A DNA stretch of 12,492 nt from assembly GCA_964639525.1 (NCBI GenBank), contig CAZXDS010000097.1, positions 1 through 12,492 of the forward strand, written 5' to 3'. The number at the start of each line of letters is the position of its first letter. Position 1 is the stretch's first letter. The notes beneath the pieces were generated by a model, which did not search any database, was not told the DNA's origin, and saw nothing but the letters and a program-made list of their open reading frames with translations. Shown piece after piece: positions 1 through 6,417 of the stretch. The position numbers were made by a program, and so were the translations under genes. Source of the stretch: CAZXDS01 sp964639525 (GTDB lineage Bacteria; Bacteroidota; Ignavibacteria; Ignavibacteriales; Melioribacteraceae).

Positions 1-455
1 CCAAAAAATTTCTTTTACGTATTGATACAAAACTACAAAAAATAAAATTCCCAAAAGAGAAATCTATATTTAACAAAAATTATTTTGATGATACTATCTC
101 TACTATTTGGCGTTGGTATCAAGCTGTAAATTATTTAAAAGAAAAAGGTGAAGATGATAAAACTCTATTGAAAATTGATTTGTCCACGCACTTACATGAC
201 TTTGTCTCAAACAATCCAGAAAACTTTGAACTTCTATTCCAGCAATCGTTTGATGACTATGGTCATGTTAGCAATGATTATATCTCGTTTGCTCCAAAAG
301 TTATATTAGAGTTGTTATCTATTGAACTTACAAGATTATTAGCGAAGAATTACTTGATGAATAAAAAATTTATCTCTTATGATGAAAAGAAAGTTGAAGC
401 TATAAAACAATGGTTAAAAATGGCTGATACACCAAGCAATAGTAACGGTGAGTAA
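1..455 (+). CDS. 3' part of an unrecognised gene (start lies outside the window)
   Basis: The reading frame is open from base 3 to the TAA at 453-455 (about 150 residues). It contains no ATG; the only conventional start is a TTG at 168, so the real start is probably left of the window. The visible protein is soluble, mixed charged and hydrophobic, with no signal peptide or membrane segment, and looks alpha-helical. Its last 45 residues before the tail (from FAPKVILELL to a W near the end) align without gaps to a second, broken frame at 2802-2942. These residues therefore form a genuine conserved C-terminal module. I do not recognise the family and assign no function. The stop lies 8 bp before the next gene, so it is probably the upstream member of the TIR/DUF3800 operon. 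It could be an effector or sensor of that system, or an unrelated neighbour. Confidence 0.7.
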   Translation, partial: KKFLLRIDTKLQKIKFPKEKSIFNKNYFDDTISTIWRWYQAVNYLKEKGEDDKTLLKIDLSTHLHDFVSNNPENFELLFQQSFDDYGHVSNDYISFAPKVILELLSIELTRLLAKNYLMNKKFISYDEKKVEAIKQWLKMADTPSNSNGE

Positions 456-463
456 ATATTATT

Positions 464-1234
464 ATGAGAACAAATAGACGACTAAGACAACCTCGTAAAA
501 TAATTCATACTGAACCAAAAGATATTTCAAGTATAGATGAATATGATGAATTATTCCCTTTTACAAATAGTAGGAATTCAATAACAGTTAGAGAAAAGGC
601 TCTCGAAAAAGCCTGGCATGTTCGTGATTTTGAAATTGAAATGTATTGGAAACGTGCTACTTATTTTTGGGCTTTTATAGCTTCAACATTTGCACTCTAT
701 TTCGCAGTTATTTCATCAGATAACTATAATAAGGTAGGGTATTTTCAATTGCACGTTTTTGAATTTTTAATTATCTGCTTAGGGCTTCTGCTTTCACTTT
801 CTTGGTATCTTGTAAATCGGGGCAGTAAAAAATGGCAGTCTAATTGGGAAGGACATATCGATAGGCTTGAAGATAACTTTACAGGTCCATTATACAAAGT
901 AGTTTCTTCCAATAAGTCTCATTCAGTCTCACGAGTAAATCAAATCGTAAGTGAAATAGTTCTAAGTATATGGGGCTTTCTTTTTTGTAAATACTTGATT
1001 GTCATCATTACTTCTATTCTAGCTAATGGTTTAATAGCGATGCAAAATTTTTTAGGAGTTCAAACAGAACCAATCATACACTTTTTATACAAAACAATTA
1101 AAATTCTAAAACCCTATTCATATATGTTTGTAGGCTCAATAGGGACAATAGTTTTTATTATTAGGCTGCTTATAAACTCCAAAACGGGTAGAGAGGACAA
1201 AGATATTAATTTTAAGATTCGTAGAAGCAAATAA
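464..1234 (+). CDS. Multi-pass membrane protein linked to a TIR protein
   Basis: This is a 256-residue protein with a charged, soluble N-terminal region (1-65) and about four hydrophobic segments: roughly 66-84, 98-117, 163-192 and 219-238. Between segments 2 and 3 is a loop rich in Trp, Asp and Glu, containing NRGSKKWQSNWEGH and then LEDNFTGPLYK. The C-terminal tail is basic. The residues around WKRATYFWAF and SLSWYLVNRGSK feel like a recurrent membrane family seen in defence islands, and a distant relation to RipA-type membrane proteins is possible. I cannot confirm either by eye. ATG at 464 is preceded by GGTGAG at 448-453, overlapping the previous stop, which suggests coupled translation. 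A membrane pore, or a scaffold holding the membrane-anchored TIR protein encoded next, is a plausible role; this is inference. Confidence 0.8.
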   Translation: MRTNRRLRQPRKIIHTEPKDISSIDEYDELFPFTNSRNSITVREKALEKAWHVRDFEIEMYWKRATYFWAFIASTFALYFAVISSDNYNKVGYFQLHVFEFLIICLGLLLSLSWYLVNRGSKKWQSNWEGHIDRLEDNFTGPLYKVVSSNKSHSVSRVNQIVSEIVLSIWGFLFCKYLIVIITSILANGLIAMQNFLGVQTEPIIHFLYKTIKILKPYSYMFVGSIGTIVFIIRLLINSKTGREDKDINFKIRRSK

Positions 1235-1256
1235 TAATTAGGGAAAGGATAACAAT

Positions 1257-1748
1257 ATGCCATATAAAATATTTATTAGTTACTCTACAAAAGATATTAC
1301 AATCGTAGATCATGTCAAGAAAACATTATCAAATGATAAAATTGATGTTTATGTTGCTGAATACTCAGCCATGCCTGGTGCAAATTTAAGTCAAGATATA
1401 CAAAATGCAATATTATATTGTGATTTGTTTATAGTTATTTGGAGTAAAAATTCAAAATCTTCAGAATGGGTTTCCCAAGAAATTGGCATCGCAAAAGGTA
1501 ACAACAAATATATTCTTCCAGTTGTATTAAATAAGTCATTAGAATTACCCGCATTTATAAAAGGACTAAAATATATAGATTCGTCAATCAATGTAGAAAC
1601 GATGACAAAAAAAATAAAAAGCGTTATCTTTCCAAAAGTCAAAATAAAGCAAAATCATCAAAGAATGTTTTTAATGGCTATTGGTACCGCCATTTTTTAC
1701 ATGTTTGCCAAGAATGATGATGCACAAGATAATAGTTCGGTTTTTTGA
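1257..1748 (+). CDS. TIR-domain protein with C-terminal membrane anchor
   Basis: A compact TIR domain fills residues 1-125 of 163. The first strand and box 1 read KIFISYSTKD (4-13), then comes DVYVAEYSAMPG, the strand DLFIVIWS (56-63), and SEWVSQEIGIAKG (69-81). E75 stands where catalytic glutamates sit in NAD-cleaving bacterial TIR domains. The pattern resembles the TIR_2 type. After a basic linker, residues 136-150 (MFLMAIGTAIFYMFA) form one short hydrophobic segment followed by an acidic tail, suggesting a C-tail anchor with the TIR domain in the cytoplasm. Bacterial TIR proteins commonly hydrolyse NAD+ or make cyclic ADP-ribose signals in anti-phage systems; activity here is inferred. A good Shine-Dalgarno (AAGGA, spacing 8) precedes ATG 1257. 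It lies 22 bp after the membrane protein gene, which may be its partner. Confidence 0.88.
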   Translation: MPYKIFISYSTKDITIVDHVKKTLSNDKIDVYVAEYSAMPGANLSQDIQNAILYCDLFIVIWSKNSKSSEWVSQEIGIAKGNNKYILPVVLNKSLELPAFIKGLKYIDSSINVETMTKKIKSVIFPKVKIKQNHQRMFLMAIGTAIFYMFAKNDDAQDNSSVF

Positions 1749-1769
1749 AAAATTTTCTATATTATACTT

Positions 1770-2513
1770 ATGAGTCAACAAAAATATTATCTTTTCCTTG
1801 ACGAATCAGGAGATCACGGCTTAACAAACATAGATCCCAACTTCCCTGTCTTTGTTCTTGCCGGTATTATTATATCATCTGACAACTATGCTGTTCTTCA
1901 AACAGCAACCAATAGACTTAAAAACAATTTATGGCCCAACAAAAAAGTTATACTCCATTCCCGCGATATTCGTAAATGCGAAAAGGAATTTTCAATTCTA
2001 TTCGATCTTAATATTAAAAAATATTTTTATGAGGAAATCAACAAAATCATTTCAAATACTCAATATCAAATTATCTCCTCTGCTGTCAATAAGGGCAAAT
2101 ATGTTAAAAAGTATGGCAAACTACAAGATGATGTTTATGAGATAGCACTTTCTTTTATTTTAGAAAGAACCATTTTTTATTTAGATAGTACCAAAAAGAA
2201 AGATATAAATTTGGAAATTATTATTGAAAAACGTGGCAAAAAAGAGGACAAAAAACTCAACACCCATTTTCAAATACTAAAATCTAGGGGCACATCATTT
2301 GTAAACTCAAAACGGATAAATGAATATGGCTCAGTAATTAAGTTTTGCAGAAAAAAAGACAATATAGATGGTTTACAGTTATCCGATTTAATAGCATATC
2401 CAATTGCTCGTTATGTTCTGGATCCAAATCGCACTAACCCTTCTTTTGAGATATTTAAAAATAAGTTCTACTCAAAAGGCGATAAAATTTACGGCTTGAA
2501 AATCTTTCCATAA
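1770..2513 (+). CDS. DUF3800 family protein (RNase H-like putative nuclease)
   Basis: The 247 residues carry the DUF3800 hallmarks in order. These are the first strand LFLDESGDHG (8-17, with D11, E12 and D15), the hydrophobic second strand FVLAGIII, the ILHSRDIR segment (61-68), a strand ending in an acidic residue followed by K-R-G (IIEKRG, E153), and the C-terminal GLQLSDLIAYP (201-211, with D206). D11, E153 and D206 fit the acidic set of an RNase H-like active site. DUF3800 proteins are widespread, poorly characterised, and recurrent in defence and mobile islands. The gene starts 21 bp after the TIR stop, with no obvious Shine-Dalgarno, and seems to close the operon. Within such a system it could be a nucleic-acid effector or sensor; no substrate can be read from the sequence. 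Confidence 0.88.
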   Translation: MSQQKYYLFLDESGDHGLTNIDPNFPVFVLAGIIISSDNYAVLQTATNRLKNNLWPNKKVILHSRDIRKCEKEFSILFDLNIKKYFYEEINKIISNTQYQIISSAVNKGKYVKKYGKLQDDVYEIALSFILERTIFYLDSTKKKDINLEIIIEKRGKKEDKKLNTHFQILKSRGTSFVNSKRINEYGSVIKFCRKKDNIDGLQLSDLIAYPIARYVLDPNRTNPSFEIFKNKFYSKGDKIYGLKIFP

Positions 2514-2544
2514 AAAACAAAAGCCAAGAACAATATCTTGGCTT
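2514..2544 (-). terminator. Intrinsic terminator between the convergent operons
   Basis: A perfect 9-bp inverted repeat (AAGCCAAGA, 2521-2529; TCTTGGCTT, 2536-2544) with a 6-nt loop begins 7 bp after the DUF3800 stop. The flank TAAAAAACAAA gives a T-rich tail only on the minus strand, so it should best stop minus-strand transcripts arriving from the bacilliredoxin side. It may also shield the 3' end of the plus-strand operon. Confidence 0.7.
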
Positions 2545-2722
2545 ATGCCGACCGGGGACACCCCAATCCGGATTCTGAAAATTTTATGATGTTAAATAAC
2601 CAAATCTTAACACTAAAGTCAAGAATATTATTTCTACAAAAGTATTGTCGAAATTGTTTCCTTAAAATTAAATCGTCCGCTCCGCAAAACACCCTCAAAC
2701 AATATCCTTATTACAAAATCAT

Positions 2723-2771
2723 ATCCTGCATCTTGTATCATGCATCCTGTATCATGAACCTTGCATCCTGC
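2723..2771. repeat. Array of seven 7-bp units
   Basis: Seven contiguous heptamers are readable without gaps: ATCCTGC, ATCTTGT, ATCATGC, ATCCTGT, ATCATGA, ACCTTGC, ATCCTGC. The consensus is ATCNTGN. The minus strand reads as RCARGAT-like units. The array ends sharply on both sides and lies just upstream of the gene remnant. A related heptamer array occurs at 7953-7987. Confidence 0.85.
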
Positions 2772-2801
2772 CCCCGCTTGTTTTCCTCCGCTAAAATTCC
2801 A

Positions 2802-3023
2802 TTTGGTCCAGAAGAAATATTTAAGCTAATTAGAAAAGACTTGGTTGCCAGATTAGTAAATAAATATTTAGAAAATGGGAAATTTATTACTTTTGATAAA
2901 CAGAAAATAGAAGCACTAAAAGAATGGATAGAAAACTATAACAAAAACTTGGAAGAAAATTGTATAATTTTTAATAAAAGGAAAAACATTATTGAATATA
3001 ATTATTTAATGTACGCCTATTAA
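2802..3023 (+). pseudogene. Remnant of a paralogue of the first gene (C-terminal module only)
   Basis: From FGPEEIF at 2802 to about 2942 the translation aligns gaplessly with the C-terminus of the gene ending at 455. Shared features include F-x-P, a central L, the K-F-I triplet (KFI(T/S)), a D two residues further on, EA, K and W. By hand count roughly 18 of 44 residues are identical, and in the best 54-base part 40 bases match. The similarity starts abruptly after the heptamer array; no plausible start codon, Shine-Dalgarno or N-terminal domain is seen. The tail runs to a TAA at 3021-3023 and overlaps the end of the minus-strand bacilliredoxin gene by 35 bp. It looks like a truncated relic rather than a working gene. 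The divergence argues against recent duplication of the first gene. Confidence 0.65.
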
Positions 3024-3402
3024 TTTCACCATGACTGAAATGAAATTTAATGGTTTTGTCTTTGTTCAACCAAATAATTTGCGGTGATTGATGAAATACA
3101 TTTGTATCCTCAGAAATACGGTTACTTACTGCACGCTGATTAATCACATCTATTTCGTAAATATCAAGCTCAAAATTCTCGGGTAAGTCTTCAACCCATT
3201 TTTTAAATTCTTTTTTAGCTGCAAAGCTAATCATACATCGGTGACTTGTTTTAAAAAGAATTATCTCTGTACCGGACTGTTTTTGATCGAAAATATTTTC
3301 CCAATCCGTAATCTTTTTAATTGATTTTATTCTATTCTTCTTTGAAGTATTGATATCCGGAACGGAAAAGAAACCGAGTAAAACTCTTTTTAGTTTTTGC
3401 AA
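2989..3402 (-). CDS. brxC: YtxJ/BrxC-type monothiol bacilliredoxin
   Basis: Residues 32-135 match the bacillithiol redox protein YtxJ (BrxC). The strand EIILFKTSHRCMIS carries the single redox cysteine C56 in the TxxCxIS arrangement, followed by EIDVINQRAVSN, a thioredoxin-fold cis-proline in HQSPQ (P107), and WLNKDKTIKFHFSHGEIN. In Firmicutes such proteins remove bacillithiol from oxidised protein cysteines; that role here is inferred from family. The frame opens with TTG at 3402, directly after an in-frame TAA, and no ATG precedes the domain. The roughly 30-residue basic N-terminal extension is longer than usual for the family. It lies 150 bp after the Rrf2 gene in the same direction, so it is probably a last or separate unit of the SUF locus. 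Confidence 0.82.
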   Translation of the reverse strand: MQKLKRVLLGFFSVPDINTSKKNRIKSIKKITDWENIFDQKQSGTEIILFKTSHRCMISFAAKKEFKKWVEDLPENFELDIYEIDVINQRAVSNRISEDTNVFHQSPQIIWLNKDKTIKFHFSHGEINRRTLNNYIQ

Positions 3403-3517
3403 TATTTATGGCTCTATATTTTGTTTTTAATTATTTATAATTGAACATAATAAATTTGAACGTTTTTAAACACCCAAAGCCGGACAAGCCGGAAAATAAA
3501 TCACCGCAAAAACACAA

Positions 3518-3533
3518 ATATTATTGATAATAT
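3518..3533. promoter_or_regulatory. AT-rich palindrome between rrf2 and brxC
   Basis: ATATTAT-TG-ATAATAT is a 7+2+7 dyad located about 115 bp upstream of the brxC start and 20 bp after the Rrf2 stop. It has the size of a dimeric-regulator site, but its AT content makes chance occurrence plausible. TTGAAC occurs twice at 3441-3446 and 3456-3461, closer to brxC, and may also be regulatory. Confidence 0.25.
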
Positions 3534-3552
3534 CCTAACAATTTTTCCCCCG

Positions 3553-4026
3553 TTAGTTTACTTTCACGGACACTTCTGATTTCGGTTTGTACTTCATATA
3601 AATTAATTCTTCAGGTCCCAACAAATCTTTCAGCGTCATACCTTCAAGCACATTATCAATTGATTTTTGGATAAGCTGCCACACCGGTCTTGTTGCACAC
3701 TCTGTCGAATGAATGCAGAAATCATTCAGCCCTGTATGTGATTGGCAAAAATCAGCATCGTATAATTTCCCGCCGAGAAGATTTAGAACGTTACTAATTT
3801 TAATATCAGCAGGATTTTTTGCAAGCATATATCCACCGGTATGCCCGCGAACACTTGTTAAATAGCCGCCAAGCCTTAAAAGCCTCAAAATTTTGGCAAC
3901 GCTATGTTGAGCAATTGCTTCGGATTCACTAATTTCAGGTATGGACAAACCTTCACCCGCATTATAGTTCTTTCCAAAACGGATTAAAAACCTCAGACCA
4001 TATTCTTCTTGTACACTGAATTTCAT
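3553..4026 (-). CDS. Rrf2 family transcriptional regulator with three cysteines (IscR/NsrR-like)
   Basis: The 157 residues start with the Rrf2 winged helix-turn-helix (MKFSVQEEYGLRFLI; recognition-helix region QHSVAKILRLLRLGGYL; wing with RGHTGGYMLAK, 60-70). Three cysteines follow at C94, C104 and C110 (C-x9-C-x5-C), where IscR and NsrR ligate a [2Fe-2S] or [4Fe-4S] cluster. The spacing differs slightly from C-x5-C-x5-C. The protein is therefore a likely Fe-S or NO/redox sensor controlling the adjacent suf genes. A terminator lies between it and brxA, leaving only about 50 bp for a promoter, and no strong Shine-Dalgarno is visible. Its transcript may come from read-through or a weak local promoter. 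It could instead sense another signal; target assignment rests on location. Confidence 0.9.
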   Translation of the reverse strand: MKFSVQEEYGLRFLIRFGKNYNAGEGLSIPEISESEAIAQHSVAKILRLLRLGGYLTSVRGHTGGYMLAKNPADIKISNVLNLLGGKLYDADFCQSHTGLNDFCIHSTECATRPVWQLIQKSIDNVLEGMTLKDLLGPEELIYMKYKPKSEVSVKVN

Positions 4027-4044
4027 TTATATATTATTTACGCT

Positions 4045-4071
4045 AAAAAAACTCCGACTTAAACGCCGGAG
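4045..4071 (-). terminator. Intrinsic terminator after brxA, before rrf2
   Basis: On the minus strand CTCCG (4071-4067), a 10-nt loop and CGGAG (4056-4052) are followed directly by seven T residues (from 4051 down to 4045). It starts 7 bp past the brxA stop and separates the sufB-to-brxA unit from the Rrf2 gene. The 5-bp stem is modest, so partial read-through is possible. Confidence 0.7.
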
Positions 4072-4078
4072 ATAAATT

Positions 4079-4609
4079 TTAATTATTTAACGGAACTTTT
4101 GAACCGCACATTTTTATGTATCCAAGTTTTGCAAATTCCTCTTCCGCAATTGATGGACCTTTATTGCCGCATTGTTTATCAAACAATTCAGTTAATTGCG
4201 AAGCAACCTGTTCCTCATTTTTACGTTCAATTTGATATCGCTCAAGTGCAGAAACAAGTTTCCCGTCCTTGAACAAAAACATGCTAGGTGAAGACGGTGT
4301 AATTCCGTCAGTATATTTTTTCCGAAAATAATCGGCAGCATCTCTTTCCATACCTGCAAAAACCGTAACCATTTTATCAGGAATTATTTTATTCTGTAAT
4401 GCTAATGCCGCACCTGGACGAGCTGTTCCAGCGGCACAACCGCAAACCGAATTAATAAAAACTAATGTCGTTTTCCCATCTTTAGCCGATAAAGCATTAT
4501 CAACATCATCCGGAGTAAGCAGATGTTCAAATCCAACTCGCGTCAGTTCATCTCTCATCGGCTGAACCGCTTCTGTGTTATATATCGGTGTTCTATTCGT
4601 TTCGTACAT
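4079..4609 (-). CDS. brxA: BrxA/BrxB family bacilliredoxin (YphP/YqiW type) with C-terminal extension
   Basis: The family signature FINSVCGCAAGTARPG is present, with the C-x-C redox pair C56 and C58. Upstream is MRDELTRVGFEHLLTPDDV, and a cis-proline segment SSPSMFLFKDGKLV follows. Family members reverse bacillithiol mixed disulfides or act as disulfide isomerases. The usual length is about 140-145 residues. This one has 176, with a tail containing C147 and C168, so four cysteines in all; the tail could add a resolving thiol. ATG 4609 has a fair Shine-Dalgarno (AGAAAGG). It is the last gene before a terminator in the suf unit, 77 bp after the DUF59 gene, which suggests thiol repair or protection for Fe-S assembly proteins. 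Confidence 0.9.
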   Translation of the reverse strand: MYETNRTPIYNTEAVQPMRDELTRVGFEHLLTPDDVDNALSAKDGKTTLVFINSVCGCAAGTARPGAALALQNKIIPDKMVTVFAGMERDAADYFRKKYTDGITPSSPSMFLFKDGKLVSALERYQIERKNEEQVASQLTELFDKQCGNKGPSIAEEEFAKLGYIKMCGSKVPLNN

Positions 4610-4686
4610 TTATGTAGCCTTTCTTATTTTGTTTTGATTAAAAAATTGTAAATAATATATATTATAATTTCTGATATTTTAATTAT

Positions 4687-5112
4687 TTACATGAAACCAA
4701 GTTTAAATTTAGCTTCCATGCTCATCATATCTTTATCCCACGCCGGCTGCCAAACAAGATTAACATTGGCAGATCTTACATTTGGCACAGACTCAGCTTT
4801 CGTCCTCACTTCAATCGGAAGACTTCCGGCAACAGGGCAACCGGGAGCAGTTAATGTCATATCAATATCTACATTACCCGCATCATCAATACTAATTCCG
4901 CAAATAAGTCCAAGTTCCCAAACATCAACGGGAATTTCAGGATCATATACGGTTTTTAAAGCACCGATAATTTCCTGCTCCATGTTTTCTTTATTAATTT
5001 CCAAATTGGGATTTGGTATGATTTCATCAACCTTATCTTGAACATTTATTTCTTTATTTTCTTCAGTCATTTTATTTTTATTTTCGTTATCATTTTTGTG
5101 GAACCAGTTCAT
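4687..5112 (-). CDS. sufT: SufT-like DUF59/MIP18 family Fe-S maturation protein
   Basis: The DUF59 domain occupies about residues 46-141. It has YDPEIPVDVWELGLI (56-70), the TLTAPGCPVAG segment with the conserved C92, and the end typical of SUF-linked members, WQPAWDKDMMSMEAKFKLGF. SUF-linked DUF59 proteins help mature Fe-S proteins; the exact step is not settled. The first 45 residues are charged, Asn/Glu/Lys-rich and probably disordered. ATG at 5112 is chosen because GGAG lies 9 nt upstream; M15 and M44 are alternatives. It sits 30 bp after sufS and 77 bp before brxA. Confidence 0.88.
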   Translation of the reverse strand: MNWFHKNDNENKNKMTEENKEINVQDKVDEIIPNPNLEINKENMEQEIIGALKTVYDPEIPVDVWELGLICGISIDDAGNVDIDMTLTAPGCPVAGSLPIEVRTKAESVPNVRSANVNLVWQPAWDKDMMSMEAKFKLGFM

Positions 5113-5142
5113 AAAGTATCTCCGTACAAATAACTTTAATTT

Positions 5143-6417
5143 TTATAACAACATCTTTTTCACTTTTAGCAAGGCGTTTGCAAAAATATCAATCTCTTCT
5201 TTAGTATTGTAGAAACAGAATGATGCACGGGCAGTTGCCGGAACATTAAAATGCTTCATTACCGGCTGCGTACAATGATGTCCTGTTCTTATCGCAACTC
5301 CATAACTATCAATAATTGTCCCTATATCATACGGATGAATTCCTTCGATAATAAAGGAAACAACGGAGGATTTATTTTTTGCCGTACCGATAATTTTCAA
5401 ATCTTTTATTTCGCTGAGTTTCTCCGTAGCATACTCTAACAAAGAATTTTCATAAGTTATAATTTCATTCAAATCAAAAGAACGAAGATATTTAAGAGCA
5501 ACACCAAGTCCTATTGCACCGGCAATATTTGGCGTTCCCGCTTCAAACTTTGTGGGAATCTCACTGAACGTTGTTTTCTCAAAAGTTACTTCTTTAATCA
5601 TATCACCGCCGCCTTGATATGGCGGAAGTTCGTTTAAGTATTTTGCTTTTCCATAAAGTACGCCTATTCCGGTCGGCCCGTATATTTTGTGTCCGGAAAA
5701 GGCTAAGAAATCGCAGTCTAACGTCTGCACATCAATTTTAGAATGCTGAATTGACTGGGCTGCATCAATCAAAACCGGTACGCCTTTTTTGTGAGCAATG
5801 TCAATAATTTCCTTCACGGGATTTATTGTTCCAAGTGCGTTTGAAGTATGAACAACAGAAACTAACTTGGTTTTATTGGAAAATAATCCCTCGTATTTTT
5901 CCATAATTAATTCGCCGTTATCATCCATCGGAATTACTTTAAGCTTAACTTTATTTCCGTTTCCTAAAAGCTGCCACGGAACAATATTGGCGTGATGTTC
6001 CATTTCGGTAATGATAACTTCATCGCCTTCTTTCAAAAATCCTGCCCGCCAAAAAGTTGTAGCCAGCAAATTTATTCCGTCTGTTGTTCCCTTTGTAAAA
6101 ATAATTTCGGAGGCACTGGGAGCATTTATATACTCTTTTACTTTAAGCCTTGCTGTTTCGTAAGAACCCGTTGCAAGCTCGCTTAAAAAATGTAAACCCC
6201 TATGAATATTGGCATTTTCAGAAGTGTAAAAATGCTTAATGCTTTCTATTACAATATCCGGTTTTTGTGTAGTAGCTCCGCTATCAAAATAGATGAGCGG
6301 TTTGCCGTTTACTTCACGCGAAAGTATCGGGAAATCAGCACGAATTTTTTCTATTTCAAAAGGTCGTTTTTTCACTACCGGCTTAACTCTATTTTCAACT
6401 ACTTCTGAAAAATCCAT
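5143..6417 (-). CDS. sufS: SufS cysteine desulfurase
   Basis: This is a full-length 424-residue class V aminotransferase-fold, PLP-dependent enzyme that takes sulfur from cysteine as a persulfide. Visible residues include the start of the fold FPILSREVNGKPLIYFDSGATTQKP (29-53), H141-H142 stacking the cofactor, D218 in VLIDAAQS, and the PLP lysine K244 in SGHKIYGPTG. The persulfide cysteine is C382 in RTGHHCTQPVM, and ARASF follows with R398. The first 20 residues are a basic leader absent from many homologues. The start overlaps the sufD stop by one base (TAATG), so translation is coupled. No SufE or SufU sulfur acceptor is seen in the locus. Confidence 0.97.
   Translation of the reverse strand: MDFSEVVENRVKPVVKKRPFEIEKIRADFPILSREVNGKPLIYFDSGATTQKPDIVIESIKHFYTSENANIHRGLHFLSELATGSYETARLKVKEYINAPSASEIIFTKGTTDGINLLATTFWRAGFLKEGDEVIITEMEHHANIVPWQLLGNGNKVKLKVIPMDDNGELIMEKYEGLFSNKTKLVSVVHTSNALGTINPVKEIIDIAHKKGVPVLIDAAQSIQHSKIDVQTLDCDFLAFSGHKIYGPTGIGVLYGKAKYLNELPPYQGGGDMIKEVTFEKTTFSEIPTKFEAGTPNIAGAIGLGVALKYLRSFDLNEIITYENSLLEYATEKLSEIKDLKIIGTAKNKSSVVSFIIEGIHPYDIGTIIDSYGVAIRTGHHCTQPVMKHFNVPATARASFCFYNTKEEIDIFANALLKVKKMLL

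Larger units (their letters stand above)
2514..2988. other. Non-coding junction between the TIR operon and the SUF locus
   Basis: This stretch holds the terminator hairpin (2521-2544), a small GGGG-ACA-CCCC dyad near 2554-2564, a run without recognisable coding content, the heptamer array (2723-2771) and the start of the gene remnant. An open frame begins at 2538, but its first 85 or so residues run through the GC-rich dyad and the heptamer array. I therefore treat only the part from about 2802 as derived from a gene. Confidence 0.6.

Noticed and set aside
1391..1642. 83-residue minus-strand frame inside the TIR gene
   Set aside because: It is antisense to a clear TIR coding region and has no family resemblance.
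1..1748. Thoeris (ThsA/ThsB) assignment for the TIR operon
   Set aside because: No Sir2- or SLOG-type ThsA is seen, and the TIR protein is a short tail-anchored TIR_2-like form. The truncated first gene leaves a small possibility open.
2723..2771. Heptamer array as a minimal CRISPR or coding repeat
   Set aside because: Units are contiguous without spacers and 7 bp is not a multiple of three.
2538..2801. 5' half of the open frame 2538-3023 as a real N-terminus, including a weak ENF resemblance to the first gene near 2574
   Set aside because: It runs through the terminator hairpin, a GC-rich dyad and the heptamer array, has no Shine-Dalgarno, and the resemblance covers only about ten residues.
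4691..5041. 116-residue plus-strand frame
   Set aside because: It is an exact antisense shadow of the DUF59 gene, whose motifs are unambiguous.
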